Origin: Alphaproteobacteria bacterium
GTDB taxonomy: Bacteria > Pseudomonadota > Alphaproteobacteria > GCA-2731375
Length of the DNA stretch: 64,000 nucleotides
Assembly (NCBI GenBank): GCA_021776235.1
Contig: JAJFGG010000013.1
Location: 62,001 to 126,000 of the forward strand
Reading direction: 5' to 3'
This document shows, piece after piece, positions 54,057 to 62,877 of the stretch. Numbering within the stretch: position 1 is the stretch's first letter; each line of letters opens with the position of its first letter. Under the pieces are notes generated by a model. That model was not told the origin of the DNA. It ran no database searches and saw only the letters and a list, made by a program, of their open reading frames with translations. The position numbers and the translations under genes were made by a program.

Positions 54057-54800
54057 ATGAATCGGTATCTGGAACAATTCCGCTATCCGCCGGGGCGCCG
54101 CGCCACCTGCCGCCGCGGCCGCAAAATTGCCGGCGCCGGCCGGCGATGGTTCTCTCGGGATGACCGGGGCTCCGGTGCCGCCCGCCGCCCGGGCAGCCCG
54201 GCCAAATTCGGACATGATTTGCGCAAATCTGTGTGGCCGCTCGTTGGCTTTGCCATTATGGCCGGATTGCTTGTCGCCACGCCGGTTTTCGATGTATCCG
54301 CTCAATCAGAGACCACCGTGGTAGGCACCCTGGACGCCAGCACCCAGGGAGAGGTTGCGCGTGACGCCGCCATTGCTGTGCGGGCCCCATCGGGGGGGCG
54401 CGACATTCTGGTCATTGCGGACCTGTTTCGTGAAGCATTGGCAGAATCCGGGTATCAACCGCCTGCGGATGGTGGTTATGTTCTAAGCTTCCAACTTTCC
54501 AGTGACAGCGCGGACCCCGGTCGCCGTTCCGGCTTTGAATTGCGCGGTGAAAGTGGCAGCCGCTACTCCAATGAGGTGGAGTTAACAATGCGCTGGAAGA
54601 TGAGACGGACCGATGATATCCCTAAACGCCGTCGACGTCGGCTTAGTGTGTCCGTTGTCGATGCCGAGAAAAATCAGGTCTGGCAGGCCCGTGTTGAAAT
54701 GCGGGGCGATGGTGCCGACGATTTGACCATGGTCGAAACCGTGATACCGGCGCTGATGGCCAATTTTGGCCGCACGGTTTACGCCCTGCGGGTGCCCTGA
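54057..54800 (+). CDS. Hypothetical membrane-anchored or exported protein
   Basis: Up to 247 aa. A basic Arg-rich stretch (1-58) precedes a hydrophobic segment VGFAIMAGLLVATPVFDVSAQS (about 62-83), which looks like a signal or anchor. The periplasmic part has VARDAAIAVRAPSGGRDIL and MRWKMRRTDDIPKRRRRR but no family I recognise. The true start may be GTG 54231 or ATG near 54255, giving a normal signal peptide. Divergent from the TerB-like gene. Confidence 0.6.
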   Translation: MNRYLEQFRYPPGRRATCRRGRKIAGAGRRWFSRDDRGSGAARRPGSPAKFGHDLRKSVWPLVGFAIMAGLLVATPVFDVSAQSETTVVGTLDASTQGEVARDAAIAVRAPSGGRDILVIADLFREALAESGYQPPADGGYVLSFQLSSDSADPGRRSGFELRGESGSRYSNEVELTMRWKMRRTDDIPKRRRRRLSVSVVDAEKNQVWQARVEMRGDGADDLTMVETVIPALMANFGRTVYALRVP

Positions 54801-54898
54801 CGCAATTCTAAACTGATTGAATGCACCGCCACGGAATACCGCAATGGTTCTGCTTCCGGCCAATACCCGTCAATTTCGAAAATTGGAGCATTTCCGGG

Positions 54899-55339
54899 CT
54901 ATCCGTCCAGCAAACGGTCCACAGCCCGGCGGTCCCTCTTTGTCGGACGGCCGGCACCGGCGGGTCGCCGGCCAACCGAACGGCCCTGGGATGAGTCCTT
55001 GGCCTTGCGCCCGGCGTCGTCGTTTTCATCCGGTGGGGCCAAATCGTCGTACAAGGTCCGCGCCTCTGGCGCCGGGCCGCGGCGCTGCCCCAAATCCAGA
55101 ACCCTGATCACCCGAATATGATGGCCCAGGGGAAAGGTCAGCACATCATCGACCTTCACCGTTGCCGATGCCTTGTTGGCAATCTGCCCGTTGATGCGCA
55201 CTTTGCGGCCGTTGCAGGTTTTGCCCGCCAGGGTGCGGCTTTTGAAAAAGCGGGCAAACCACAGCCATTTGTCCAGCCGTTGCAGCTCAATGGCCGGTGC
55301 ATTGGCTCTGACTGCTGCAGACCTGGATGTTTCAGACAT
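54899..55339 (-). CDS. hslR: S4-domain ribosome-associated heat-shock protein Hsp15
   Basis: Encodes 146 aa. The S4 RNA-binding domain is QRLDKWLWFARFFKSRTLA followed by VRINGQIANKAS, with a basic C-terminal tail rich in Arg/Asp. Hsp15 rescues blocked 50S subunits carrying nascent chains. It begins four bases after the stop of the helicase upstream, so the two are co-transcribed. Confidence 0.9.
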   Translation of the reverse strand: MSETSRSAAVRANAPAIELQRLDKWLWFARFFKSRTLAGKTCNGRKVRINGQIANKASATVKVDDVLTFPLGHHIRVIRVLDLGQRRGPAPEARTLYDDLAPPDENDDAGRKAKDSSQGRSVGRRPAGAGRPTKRDRRAVDRLLDG

Positions 55340-55342
55340 TGG

Positions 55343-57925
55343 CTAAGACCGCCGCAACAGATGCCGCAGTTCGGCAAAGGCCGAAACCGGCGCGGCATTC
55401 CGCCCCGCGGCCTCGGGCCCGGCGGCCCTGTCGCCCTGCCGCGCCTGCCGTTTTTGTTTAGGCCGGCGAAAACGATAACGCCGCGCCGCAATGGGACCTT
55501 CACCGCGATAGCCAAGATCGCGCAGCACATCGTCCAGGCCCTCGCGGCCTCGGCCCAACAATGAAAGCATGTCATGGTTTGCCTGAAACTGTTTCGTCCC
55601 GGCAGCCCCAGCTTTGCTGGCTATATGGGCCAGACGCGCCAGCCTGTCAAAAATATCAACCCGGACCGCCAGCCGAGCCTCTGGCCGAAGCCGCGGGTCG
55701 CCAACCGGGCGGTAACCGAAGGCCGATAAATAGTCCACGGCCGGCGCCTCTCCCGGCACCACCACTGCCACCCGGGCCGGATCAGATGGCGGCACCAGCA
55801 TCAGATCCGGATGGGCCAGGCGCCACAAACGGGCCCGGATAGACGTAGGGGCCGGACGCAGCAGGGCAGGCACGAAGACGTCCCGATATCCCAGACGCAC
55901 ACCCAGGCTATGCAACTGGGCCCGATCGGAAGCGGACAAATCGGCGACCATGTCCGCCACCTGTTCCCGCGGCATCACGCCCAGAGCCTCGATCAGTTGA
56001 TAGACCAATCCCCGCGCCGGGCCTTGAAAGGAAACCGCCGACAATTTCAAAAGCGGCGACAAGCTGGCCCCGATATGCCCCCGCAGCCAGGTTTGCAGAT
56101 GGTGGCGGGCCCGCTCGCGCAGGGGGCCGTCCAGATGATCGAACGGCAATATCTCGACCCTGGGTTCCAGGCGCCCGGCGCCCAGGCTCACCTGGGCCAC
56201 CGGCGCACCGTCCCACCACAGTCTTTGATCATCCTGCCAGGAGATCGCATCCCGCTCCGCCGCCGCGAGCTTGACGGCCCGGCGCGCGATTTCCCGGCTC
56301 AAAACCCGGTTCGCGGCCGTACGCAGAGCCCGGCCCCCGGGCACATCCGCGGCCGCGTCGGGTTCATACTTCAGGCCCTGCAGGCGGCCCACGTATTGCC
56401 CTTCCACCAGGACCTCGCCATTCGCGGTGACGGCGGCCAGCAGGTCCCGCCGCTCGTTCAGGCCCCGGTAAAGCGCGGCCGTTCGGCGATCGACGAAGCG
56501 CTGGGTCAGAGCGGCATGCAAGGCATCGGAAAGGGCATCCTCCACGCCCCGCGTCCGTTCCTGCCAGTGCCCGGCGTCGTCCAGCCATTCCGCCTGATGC
56601 GAAATGTAAGTCCAGGTACGAACGTGGGCGATGCGTCCGGCCAGGGTATCGATATCGCCGTCGACCCGGTCCAGGCGCCGCATATGACGATCAATCCAGT
56701 CCGCCGGAATCCTGCCGTTCTCTCCGCTGCTGCCGGACAGCAGAAAGCGGAATATCCGGTTCAAGGTGCGATGGTGCGCTTCCGGCATGGTCTTGGCGAA
56801 ATCAGGAATGCGGCAGACATCCCATAACAGGCGTACCATGGCCGGGCCGCGCACGGCATCGCGAATGACGCTATCGCCCAACAGTACGTGTAGAGCTTGG
56901 CTGTCATCCGCCTCCTGCACCAAATGCAAATCATCCCGCGGCGGGGCCTGCCGCAGACTGTGCACCAGCGCCGCCGGGGACTGGAAATCCAGAATGGCAT
57001 TGCGCCAATGCAGCCACCGCACGGCCGGAAAGCGGTGATTTTCCACCAGTTCCACCATCTCGTCGGTCATCGCCCCCGCGCCGCCCGTGGTGCCGAAGGT
57101 GCCGTCGTTCATGTGACGCCCGGCGCGGCCGGCAATCTGGCCCACCTCGGCCGGGCGCAATTCACGGTGCCCCAGGCCGTCAAACTTGCGCTGGGCGGCA
57201 AAGGCAACATGATCCACATCCATATTCAGGCCCATGCCGATCGCATCGGTGGCGATCAGATAGTCAACTTCGCCGGCCTGGTACAAGGCCACCTGGGCAT
57301 TGCGGGTGCGGGGGCTGAGCGCACCCATGATGACGGCTGCTCCACCCCGCTGCCGGCGCATCAGTTCCGCCAGTGCGTAAACATCCGCGGCCGAGAAGGC
57401 GACAATGGCGCTGCGCCGCGGCAAACGGGAAAGTTTCTTCTCGCCGGCATAGGACAACACGGAAAATCGCGGCCGCTCAATGAATTGGGCCTCGGGCAGC
57501 AGGCGGCGGATGATCGGCTTCATGGTGTTGGAGCCGAGGAACATGGTTTCCTGTTCCCCCCGGGCGCGGAGCAACCGGTCGGTGAAGACATGCCCTCGTT
57601 CAGGGTCGGCGCACAGCTGTATCTCGTCCACGGCCAGGAAATCGGCCCGCCAGGTCAGGGGCATCGCCTCGACCGTGCAAACAAAATAGTTGGGCCGGCT
57701 GGGCACGATCTTTTCCTCGCCCGTGACCAGGGCGACGGCGCCGATGCCTTTCTGGGCCACCACCCGGTCATAAATTTCCCGGGCCAGCAGACGCAGGGGC
57801 AGGCCAATAATGCCGGTACGGTGGCCCAGCATGCGCTCCACCGCCAGGTGAGTCTTGCCGGTGTTGGTTGGCCCCAGGACAGCCGTGACGCGGCCGCCGC
57901 GATGTTGTCCCCGATGCGCTGTCAT
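55343..57925 (-). CDS. SUV3-like superfamily II helicase
   Basis: Encodes 860 aa. Walker A GPTNTGKTH (18-26), motif II VDEIQLCAD, motif VI-type QIAGRAGR, as in mitochondrial SUV3 and alphaproteobacterial homologues. The C-terminus is Arg/Lys-rich (RYRFRRPKQKRQ). It probably unwinds RNA in degradation or ribosome work, which fits its coupling to Hsp15. Substrate not tested. Confidence 0.93.
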   Translation of the reverse strand: MTAHRGQHRGGRVTAVLGPTNTGKTHLAVERMLGHRTGIIGLPLRLLAREIYDRVVAQKGIGAVALVTGEEKIVPSRPNYFVCTVEAMPLTWRADFLAVDEIQLCADPERGHVFTDRLLRARGEQETMFLGSNTMKPIIRRLLPEAQFIERPRFSVLSYAGEKKLSRLPRRSAIVAFSAADVYALAELMRRQRGGAAVIMGALSPRTRNAQVALYQAGEVDYLIATDAIGMGLNMDVDHVAFAAQRKFDGLGHRELRPAEVGQIAGRAGRHMNDGTFGTTGGAGAMTDEMVELVENHRFPAVRWLHWRNAILDFQSPAALVHSLRQAPPRDDLHLVQEADDSQALHVLLGDSVIRDAVRGPAMVRLLWDVCRIPDFAKTMPEAHHRTLNRIFRFLLSGSSGENGRIPADWIDRHMRRLDRVDGDIDTLAGRIAHVRTWTYISHQAEWLDDAGHWQERTRGVEDALSDALHAALTQRFVDRRTAALYRGLNERRDLLAAVTANGEVLVEGQYVGRLQGLKYEPDAAADVPGGRALRTAANRVLSREIARRAVKLAAAERDAISWQDDQRLWWDGAPVAQVSLGAGRLEPRVEILPFDHLDGPLRERARHHLQTWLRGHIGASLSPLLKLSAVSFQGPARGLVYQLIEALGVMPREQVADMVADLSASDRAQLHSLGVRLGYRDVFVPALLRPAPTSIRARLWRLAHPDLMLVPPSDPARVAVVVPGEAPAVDYLSAFGYRPVGDPRLRPEARLAVRVDIFDRLARLAHIASKAGAAGTKQFQANHDMLSLLGRGREGLDDVLRDLGYRGEGPIAARRYRFRRPKQKRQARQGDRAAGPEAAGRNAAPVSAFAELRHLLRRS

Positions 57926-58051
57926 GTTGCTAAAGAGAGTCAGGTTTTACACCGCAAATTGCAAGCGCGGCTTTAGTTCTGAAGGGAAAACTTTGCGAAA
58001 AACGAGGGGCAGGCGAGCGTGTTCATGGTCCGGCGCAATGTATTGAGAATT

Positions 58052-60151
58052 TTAAAGGCGACTTGTGCGGCTGATTTTGAATGGGTCCCTATCATCGCAA
58101 GGTGGAATAAGAGCCCGATGTGACGGAAAGCGGACCGTAACCGTTGTCCCAACTCCAGCTTGGCTTTGCAGATCAAGGGACCCTCCGTGCAGTTCTGCCA
58201 GGCCCTTGGCGAGCGGCAGACCCAGACCCGTTCCTTCGTACTTTCGATTTAGAACGTTATCCACTTGCACGAAATTCGACAACGCCTTGGGAATGTCTTC
58301 AGGCGCCATCCCTATTCCAGTGTCCGCGACCTGAACTATCAATTCATTCTCATCGGAACACCAGGTTCTGAGTACCACTTCCCCATTGGCTTCCGTGAAT
58401 TTTATGGCATTCGTGACAAGATTGACGAGAATTTGCAGCACTTTGCGTTCATCAGCGCTGAACGCCGGTACATCCTTTTGCAGATCGAGCCGTAGATCAA
58501 CGTTGCCTTTTTCGGCCATGCTATGCACTAGGCTGACGACTGATTCTGCCAAGGCACCAATGTCGATCGCTACTTCATGCAGTTCCTCTTGGCCCGATTC
58601 GACCTTGCTGAGATCCAACAAATCATTGATCAACCCAAGAAGATGTAAACCGGAGTGGTAAATGTCGCGCGCGTATTCAAGATACTTCTGGCTACCCACG
58701 GATCCGAACGACTCTTCCTTGATGAGCTCCGAAAATCCGATAATGGAATTGAGCGGAGTCCGAAGTTCATGGCTCATATTTGCGAGAAACTGAGACTTGG
58801 CCTGATTGGCAGCGTCCGCCTCATCGCGGGCAACTTTGAGGGTCGTTGCCAGTTCGGTTAAGGCCGTACTGCGTTTTTCCAGTTCGTGTTTTGCCGTCTC
58901 TAGTTGTGACACCCTGCTTTCCAATGCGCTGCGGCTCTGCGCCAGCGCATCTTCCACCCTTCTATACTCGGTAATATCCGAGCCGGTGCCGCAATAACCC
59001 TTGAAGACTCCGCGATCATCAAATAGCGGTTTGCCATTAATTGACAACCAGACAACGGAACCATCTTCCTTTTTGCGTGGATGGATAAAATTGCGGAAAG
59101 CCCTCCTGGCGCCAAGATTCGCTAAATGCTCATCCCAAGCTTCGGGCTCCACATCGGGAATACCGGTTTCTTCTCGGGTTTTGCCCAGCAGCATCTTTTG
59201 AGGGACATTGGTAATATCCGCAAAGCGGTCCGAAAAGTAGCAGAAGCGAAGATTTTCATCCATTTCCCAGAACCAATCCGAAGAGGCTTCCGCAAAAGAC
59301 CGGAACCGCCGTTCGCTCTCAACCAGGGCAGCCTCGCGGGCCCGCAATTCGGCGGTTCGCGCCTGAATGCGCTGATCCAAATCCTGATTCAGCAGCTTGA
59401 GTTTTGCCTGGTTGTCGAGCAAGGCGGCGTTCGTATCCGCCAAGGCTTTCTCGCGCCTGGATTCGCGGTGCAGCATCTCGTCAAAGGCGCACATGACGAC
59501 ACCAAGCTCATCCTTGCTGCGATTGTTGAGGGGTGTCCGTTCGCCAGTTTCCGTCGATCTGCGAATTGCCGATAGCAGCAGTCCGAGGGGGCGTCCGACG
59601 ATCAGGCGAAAGCCTATGGCTGCGGCAAGAATTGCAAACAGGAAACTAAGCCCGACGACCAGCAGTGCCAAGGTCTGCCGTTTTGTCTTGGCGTAAGACA
59701 GCTCTGCATCACTGAATTTGATAATGAGGCGGGCCGCACCGGAAACACCAACCGGGATGACGAGGTCCACTCCAGCCGTTTGACCCGAGCAACCCCGGTG
59801 CGCCGGCACCTTCACGAAAGGTTGGGGCGATCCCGCAAGCCACAGATCAGCACAAACAAACGCACGATCGATAGCCAAGGATCCAAGAACATCCTGGGCA
59901 AGCCGCTGGTTATGGATACCCGCGTGACGATCAAGGAGTGTCGCGGCACGGGCCGCCGAGGCGCCAATCCGCGTCGCCAGTCCATCATGTTCCTCGCGCA
60001 GTTCAAACTCGATCAGCAGTGTTAGCCCTGGAATGGACAAAGCCAGAAATATCGGCACCACGACGATTAGAAACTTGACCGAGAGACCTCGGCGCAAGGC
60101 GTACAGATATCGCCACCCAATTTCCACTTGTACGGGCTCAGCAAAGCGCAT
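58052..60151 (-). CDS. PAS-containing hybrid-type sensor histidine kinase
   Basis: Encodes 699 aa. Two membrane helices (about 27-48 and 160-185) flank a periplasmic sensor region, then HAMP (about 185-235), a coiled coil, PAS (about 280-400), HisKA with His461 in MSHELRTPLN, and HATPase (N box NAIKFT, G boxes ADTGIGM and GTGLGLPLAKG). No receiver domain or response-regulator gene is adjacent. Its ATG overlaps the stop of a small secreted protein gene (TGATG), so they are coupled. Confidence 0.92.
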   Translation of the reverse strand: MRFAEPVQVEIGWRYLYALRRGLSVKFLIVVVPIFLALSIPGLTLLIEFELREEHDGLATRIGASAARAATLLDRHAGIHNQRLAQDVLGSLAIDRAFVCADLWLAGSPQPFVKVPAHRGCSGQTAGVDLVIPVGVSGAARLIIKFSDAELSYAKTKRQTLALLVVGLSFLFAILAAAIGFRLIVGRPLGLLLSAIRRSTETGERTPLNNRSKDELGVVMCAFDEMLHRESRREKALADTNAALLDNQAKLKLLNQDLDQRIQARTAELRAREAALVESERRFRSFAEASSDWFWEMDENLRFCYFSDRFADITNVPQKMLLGKTREETGIPDVEPEAWDEHLANLGARRAFRNFIHPRKKEDGSVVWLSINGKPLFDDRGVFKGYCGTGSDITEYRRVEDALAQSRSALESRVSQLETAKHELEKRSTALTELATTLKVARDEADAANQAKSQFLANMSHELRTPLNSIIGFSELIKEESFGSVGSQKYLEYARDIYHSGLHLLGLINDLLDLSKVESGQEELHEVAIDIGALAESVVSLVHSMAEKGNVDLRLDLQKDVPAFSADERKVLQILVNLVTNAIKFTEANGEVVLRTWCSDENELIVQVADTGIGMAPEDIPKALSNFVQVDNVLNRKYEGTGLGLPLAKGLAELHGGSLDLQSQAGVGTTVTVRFPSHRALIPPCDDRDPFKISRTSRL

Positions 60152-60555
60152 CAATCGACGCGCTGGGCCCTTCCTTCGCTAATTTGCCGCTGAAGCATGA
60201 CTCGGTCGTCAACGGCAACATGGAAGACCACGAAAAGATCATTTTCACGGGCTAGGTAAAAGTCGACGTTCACAGAACCAGAGGAAGCATCACGAAAATC
60301 CGAACAGAGGACAAAATACTCGCCCATGCCAAGGATCATGGGATGCGCCTTGTTAGGATAAAGGTGACGAACCTTGCCGTCTTTCATATCGATTTGGAGG
60401 TAGGCGCCCTTGACCAGGCTGCGATCAATAAACTGTTGCATGGCGGCCTGCATGGCCGCCTTTTCAGAGATCGTTGCGCCGTGCGCGACGCCCAACAGGT
60501 TCGAGAACGAAACAATCAGTATGGCAGCGCCAAATATATTCTTAAGAACAGTCAT
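60151..60555 (-). CDS. Small secreted protein coupled to the sensor kinase
   Basis: Encodes 134 aa. Signal peptide 1-26 (...GVAHGA). The mature ~108 aa contains HLYPNKAHPMILGMGEYF and FYLARENDLFVVFHVAVDDR and matches no family I know. Translational coupling with the kinase suggests a periplasmic sensory partner, a proposal from context. GGGGA lies seven bases before the ATG at 60555. Confidence 0.7.
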   Translation of the reverse strand: MTVLKNIFGAAILIVSFSNLLGVAHGATISEKAAMQAAMQQFIDRSLVKGAYLQIDMKDGKVRHLYPNKAHPMILGMGEYFVLCSDFRDASSGSVNVDFYLARENDLFVVFHVAVDDRVMLQRQISEGRAQRVD

Positions 60556-60794
60556 TAGGTAATCCCCACACAAAAGAACAGATTACGGAATTGCAACTTC
60601 ACAGGTGCAACAACGATAATCCAAATGGACCGGGTGCATTAATATGAGCTGTGTTTCTTAATAATGGGTTGATCTCTGGTAGTGCTCATCCTCAAGCAAG
60701 CCGCCCGACGCATGGCAAGCGGCAATTTTTGTGAAACAGGCGTTTCAGGAGACAGCATCGTCCATTGGCTCCAGAACGGCTTTGCTCTTGCGCC

Positions 60795-61814
60795 TCAACT
60801 CATCCGCGACGAGGGCAGCAACTCGAATTCGGCCACGATGGGTGCGTGATAGGACGATGGGGAACGGTCCACCTTGCCATAGCCGACCAGTTCATCCCCC
60901 AAGGCTTCGTTGTGGGCTTCGAAGCCATGAAAGTGGCCGGCCAGAAAACGCGAGGCCAGGACATGATCGAGCATTTGCGGCCGGCCATGGTGGATCACCG
61001 AATGACGGCGGTCCGCCGCCAGGGAAAGTTCCAATGGAACCAGGCTGTGCCCGGCCAGATCGCCATTACCGGTATCGTCCTCGGCACCGATGACGATCCG
61101 CAGCGGCATTTCATCCAGACCGGCGTTGAAATCGCCGGCAACGCAAACCAGGGCGCCGGGGTCTCGCGCGAAGCAATCCTCGATCGCCAGACGGGTCTCC
61201 AGCGCCTGGCCGCTTCGTTTCATGGCTGCCAGGTAATAGCCCTCGGCCCAACCGGCCACGGTTTTCCAGACGAACGGCTCGCTCTTCTGCCCGGGAATAA
61301 ATGCCGCCAGCGGCGCCCGATAGTGTACGTTGAAAAGATCCAGTGTACGCCCATCGCCAAGATCCAGGCGGGCATACAGGATGGGCCGATCCCAAGGCAC
61401 CGGCTGCGCCTCGGCCAGGGGCGGAGTCGCCGTCATGGCACGAAAGGTGGGCGCCTCTACCAGATCGTTGCGGTATTGCCGCCATTCGAGCACCGGATAA
61501 CGGGACAATATGACCAGATTGTGAACGTCCATGGGTCCATGGTGGACGCTTTCGCTGACCACCTGGGCGAAATCCTGATATGGCGTTCCCTGCAACAAGG
61601 CCGCCAGGGCGCTTAGCCGGCGCGGGGCGTGCCCGGCAACGCCTTGTCCCCCGGCGCGTTGACCATTGACCTCTTGCAGGCACAATACATCTGCCCGAAG
61701 GCGTTCGATCTGCGGCCGCAGAATAGCCACCCGGGCCGCCAGATCCGGCTGCTGACCCGGCCTGTCGTCCAGGTTTTCCAGATTGAAGCTGGCGATGCGT
61801 AGTTTTCCGCGCAT
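60795..61814 (-). CDS. Endonuclease/exonuclease/phosphatase family protein
   Basis: Encodes 339 aa. The fold begins RIASFNLENLDD (metal-binding Asn/Glu), then LQEVNG, VCVAGDFNAGLDEMP and a C-terminal SYHAPIVAEF region with the active-site His. There is no signal peptide. It could hydrolyse DNA, RNA or inositol/sphingo-phosphodiesters; specificity is unclear. Start 61814 is preferred over 61841. Confidence 0.88.
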   Translation of the reverse strand: MRGKLRIASFNLENLDDRPGQQPDLAARVAILRPQIERLRADVLCLQEVNGQRAGGQGVAGHAPRRLSALAALLQGTPYQDFAQVVSESVHHGPMDVHNLVILSRYPVLEWRQYRNDLVEAPTFRAMTATPPLAEAQPVPWDRPILYARLDLGDGRTLDLFNVHYRAPLAAFIPGQKSEPFVWKTVAGWAEGYYLAAMKRSGQALETRLAIEDCFARDPGALVCVAGDFNAGLDEMPLRIVIGAEDDTGNGDLAGHSLVPLELSLAADRRHSVIHHGRPQMLDHVLASRFLAGHFHGFEAHNEALGDELVGYGKVDRSPSSYHAPIVAEFELLPSSRMS

Positions 61815-61886
61815 GGCGTCATGTAACCGGGCAATTTGCAATTATTCTGGCCACGGCCAAACCTATCAGAGACCGGGATAAAGGGT

Positions 61887-62576
61887 CTAGCCGATCTGAA
61901 CGGGAGGTTCGGTAACGCTTTTGGTCTGCAGTATGGTTTCGTCGGGTATGGCCATCAATTTCTCGTATGCGGCGGAAGGATAGCCTTGCATATGCGGGCC
62001 GGGACCATTGGTATCGGGCTGGGTCCTGGGTCTGCTGCCCGCCTCGTGCGGCGCAGGCCGGCGGAACCTGGCCAGTTCTTCCGCTGTTATCCCGGCCTGC
62101 ACCATGACCTCGGGATCAATCCAGGCATCGCCGTCAATAGGCGCCTTGGAACAGGACAGCTCCAGGGTCAGACCTTCCAAGCCGGCAAAGTAAATGGATT
62201 TGCAAAAGCCGTGATCGATAGGACCCAGCACCGGTACGCCGCGAGAGCGGATACGGTCCTGCATCGCCAGCAACCGGGCATCGTCCTTCAACTTGAGCGC
62301 CAGATGCTGCATGGTGCCCGGCGCACAGACGCCGGCAGGATTGCCGGCGTGGGTTTGGCCAATCGTCGACTTTACGGCGCTGAATGCCGGGGATTGCACG
62401 AAAGCCAGGGAACTTTCGTCGTTGAGCCGGAGAAATCCGTGAAATGTATTCTTGACCCCATGCATCCAGTAAAGCGCGACAAGCTCCATGCCCAGGACAT
62501 CCGTGAAATAGCCAATCTGCGCCTTTATGTCCGCCGTCCCAATAGCAAGGTGATGCAGCCCATCGATCTTGTTCAT
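61887..62576 (-). CDS. VOC family metalloprotein (glyoxalase/dioxygenase superfamily)
   Basis: Encodes 229 aa. Metal ligands fit His in LHHLAIGTAD, His in MQHLALKL and Glu in LTLELSCS, the vicinal-oxygen-chelate pattern. Cytoplasmic. A C-terminal region of about 90 aa is unusual for the short methylmalonyl-CoA epimerase. It is divergent from a methylmalonyl-CoA mutase, but a direct epimerase assignment is not supported. The 301-base gap to the mutase start holds nothing else visible. Confidence 0.85.
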   Translation of the reverse strand: MNKIDGLHHLAIGTADIKAQIGYFTDVLGMELVALYWMHGVKNTFHGFLRLNDESSLAFVQSPAFSAVKSTIGQTHAGNPAGVCAPGTMQHLALKLKDDARLLAMQDRIRSRGVPVLGPIDHGFCKSIYFAGLEGLTLELSCSKAPIDGDAWIDPEVMVQAGITAEELARFRRPAPHEAGSRPRTQPDTNGPGPHMQGYPSAAYEKLMAIPDETILQTKSVTEPPVQIG

Positions 62577-62877
62577 GGCAAGGTTCCTCAGATTGTCCAC
62601 CGCCCAGGCCGGGCCGGTCTAGAGACCATATTGATCGACCCGATGGGGTCAGGCAAGATGGCCTTGGTTTCCGCCTCCAGCGATGATAGCCCACGGATGC
62701 TCTATGGGGTGGCGCCGGTTCTGACGGAAGGCATTGCCGTGATGACGGACTGGTCTGTCGGGAATAAGGCCCTATATTTTTGGAGAAGGCGTACTTGCGC
62801 CACGCCGTAGCGTCCGAAATGGACTTGCCATTGGCCTCTGCGCTATACACTAGGTTGACTGGAATAGGATCGGCGGC

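Noticed and set aside
61887-62576. VOC protein as methylmalonyl-CoA epimerase
   Set aside because: It is 229 aa versus about 135-150 for the epimerase, and its sequence looks more like a general glyoxalase/dioxygenase; adjacency to the mutase alone is not enough.
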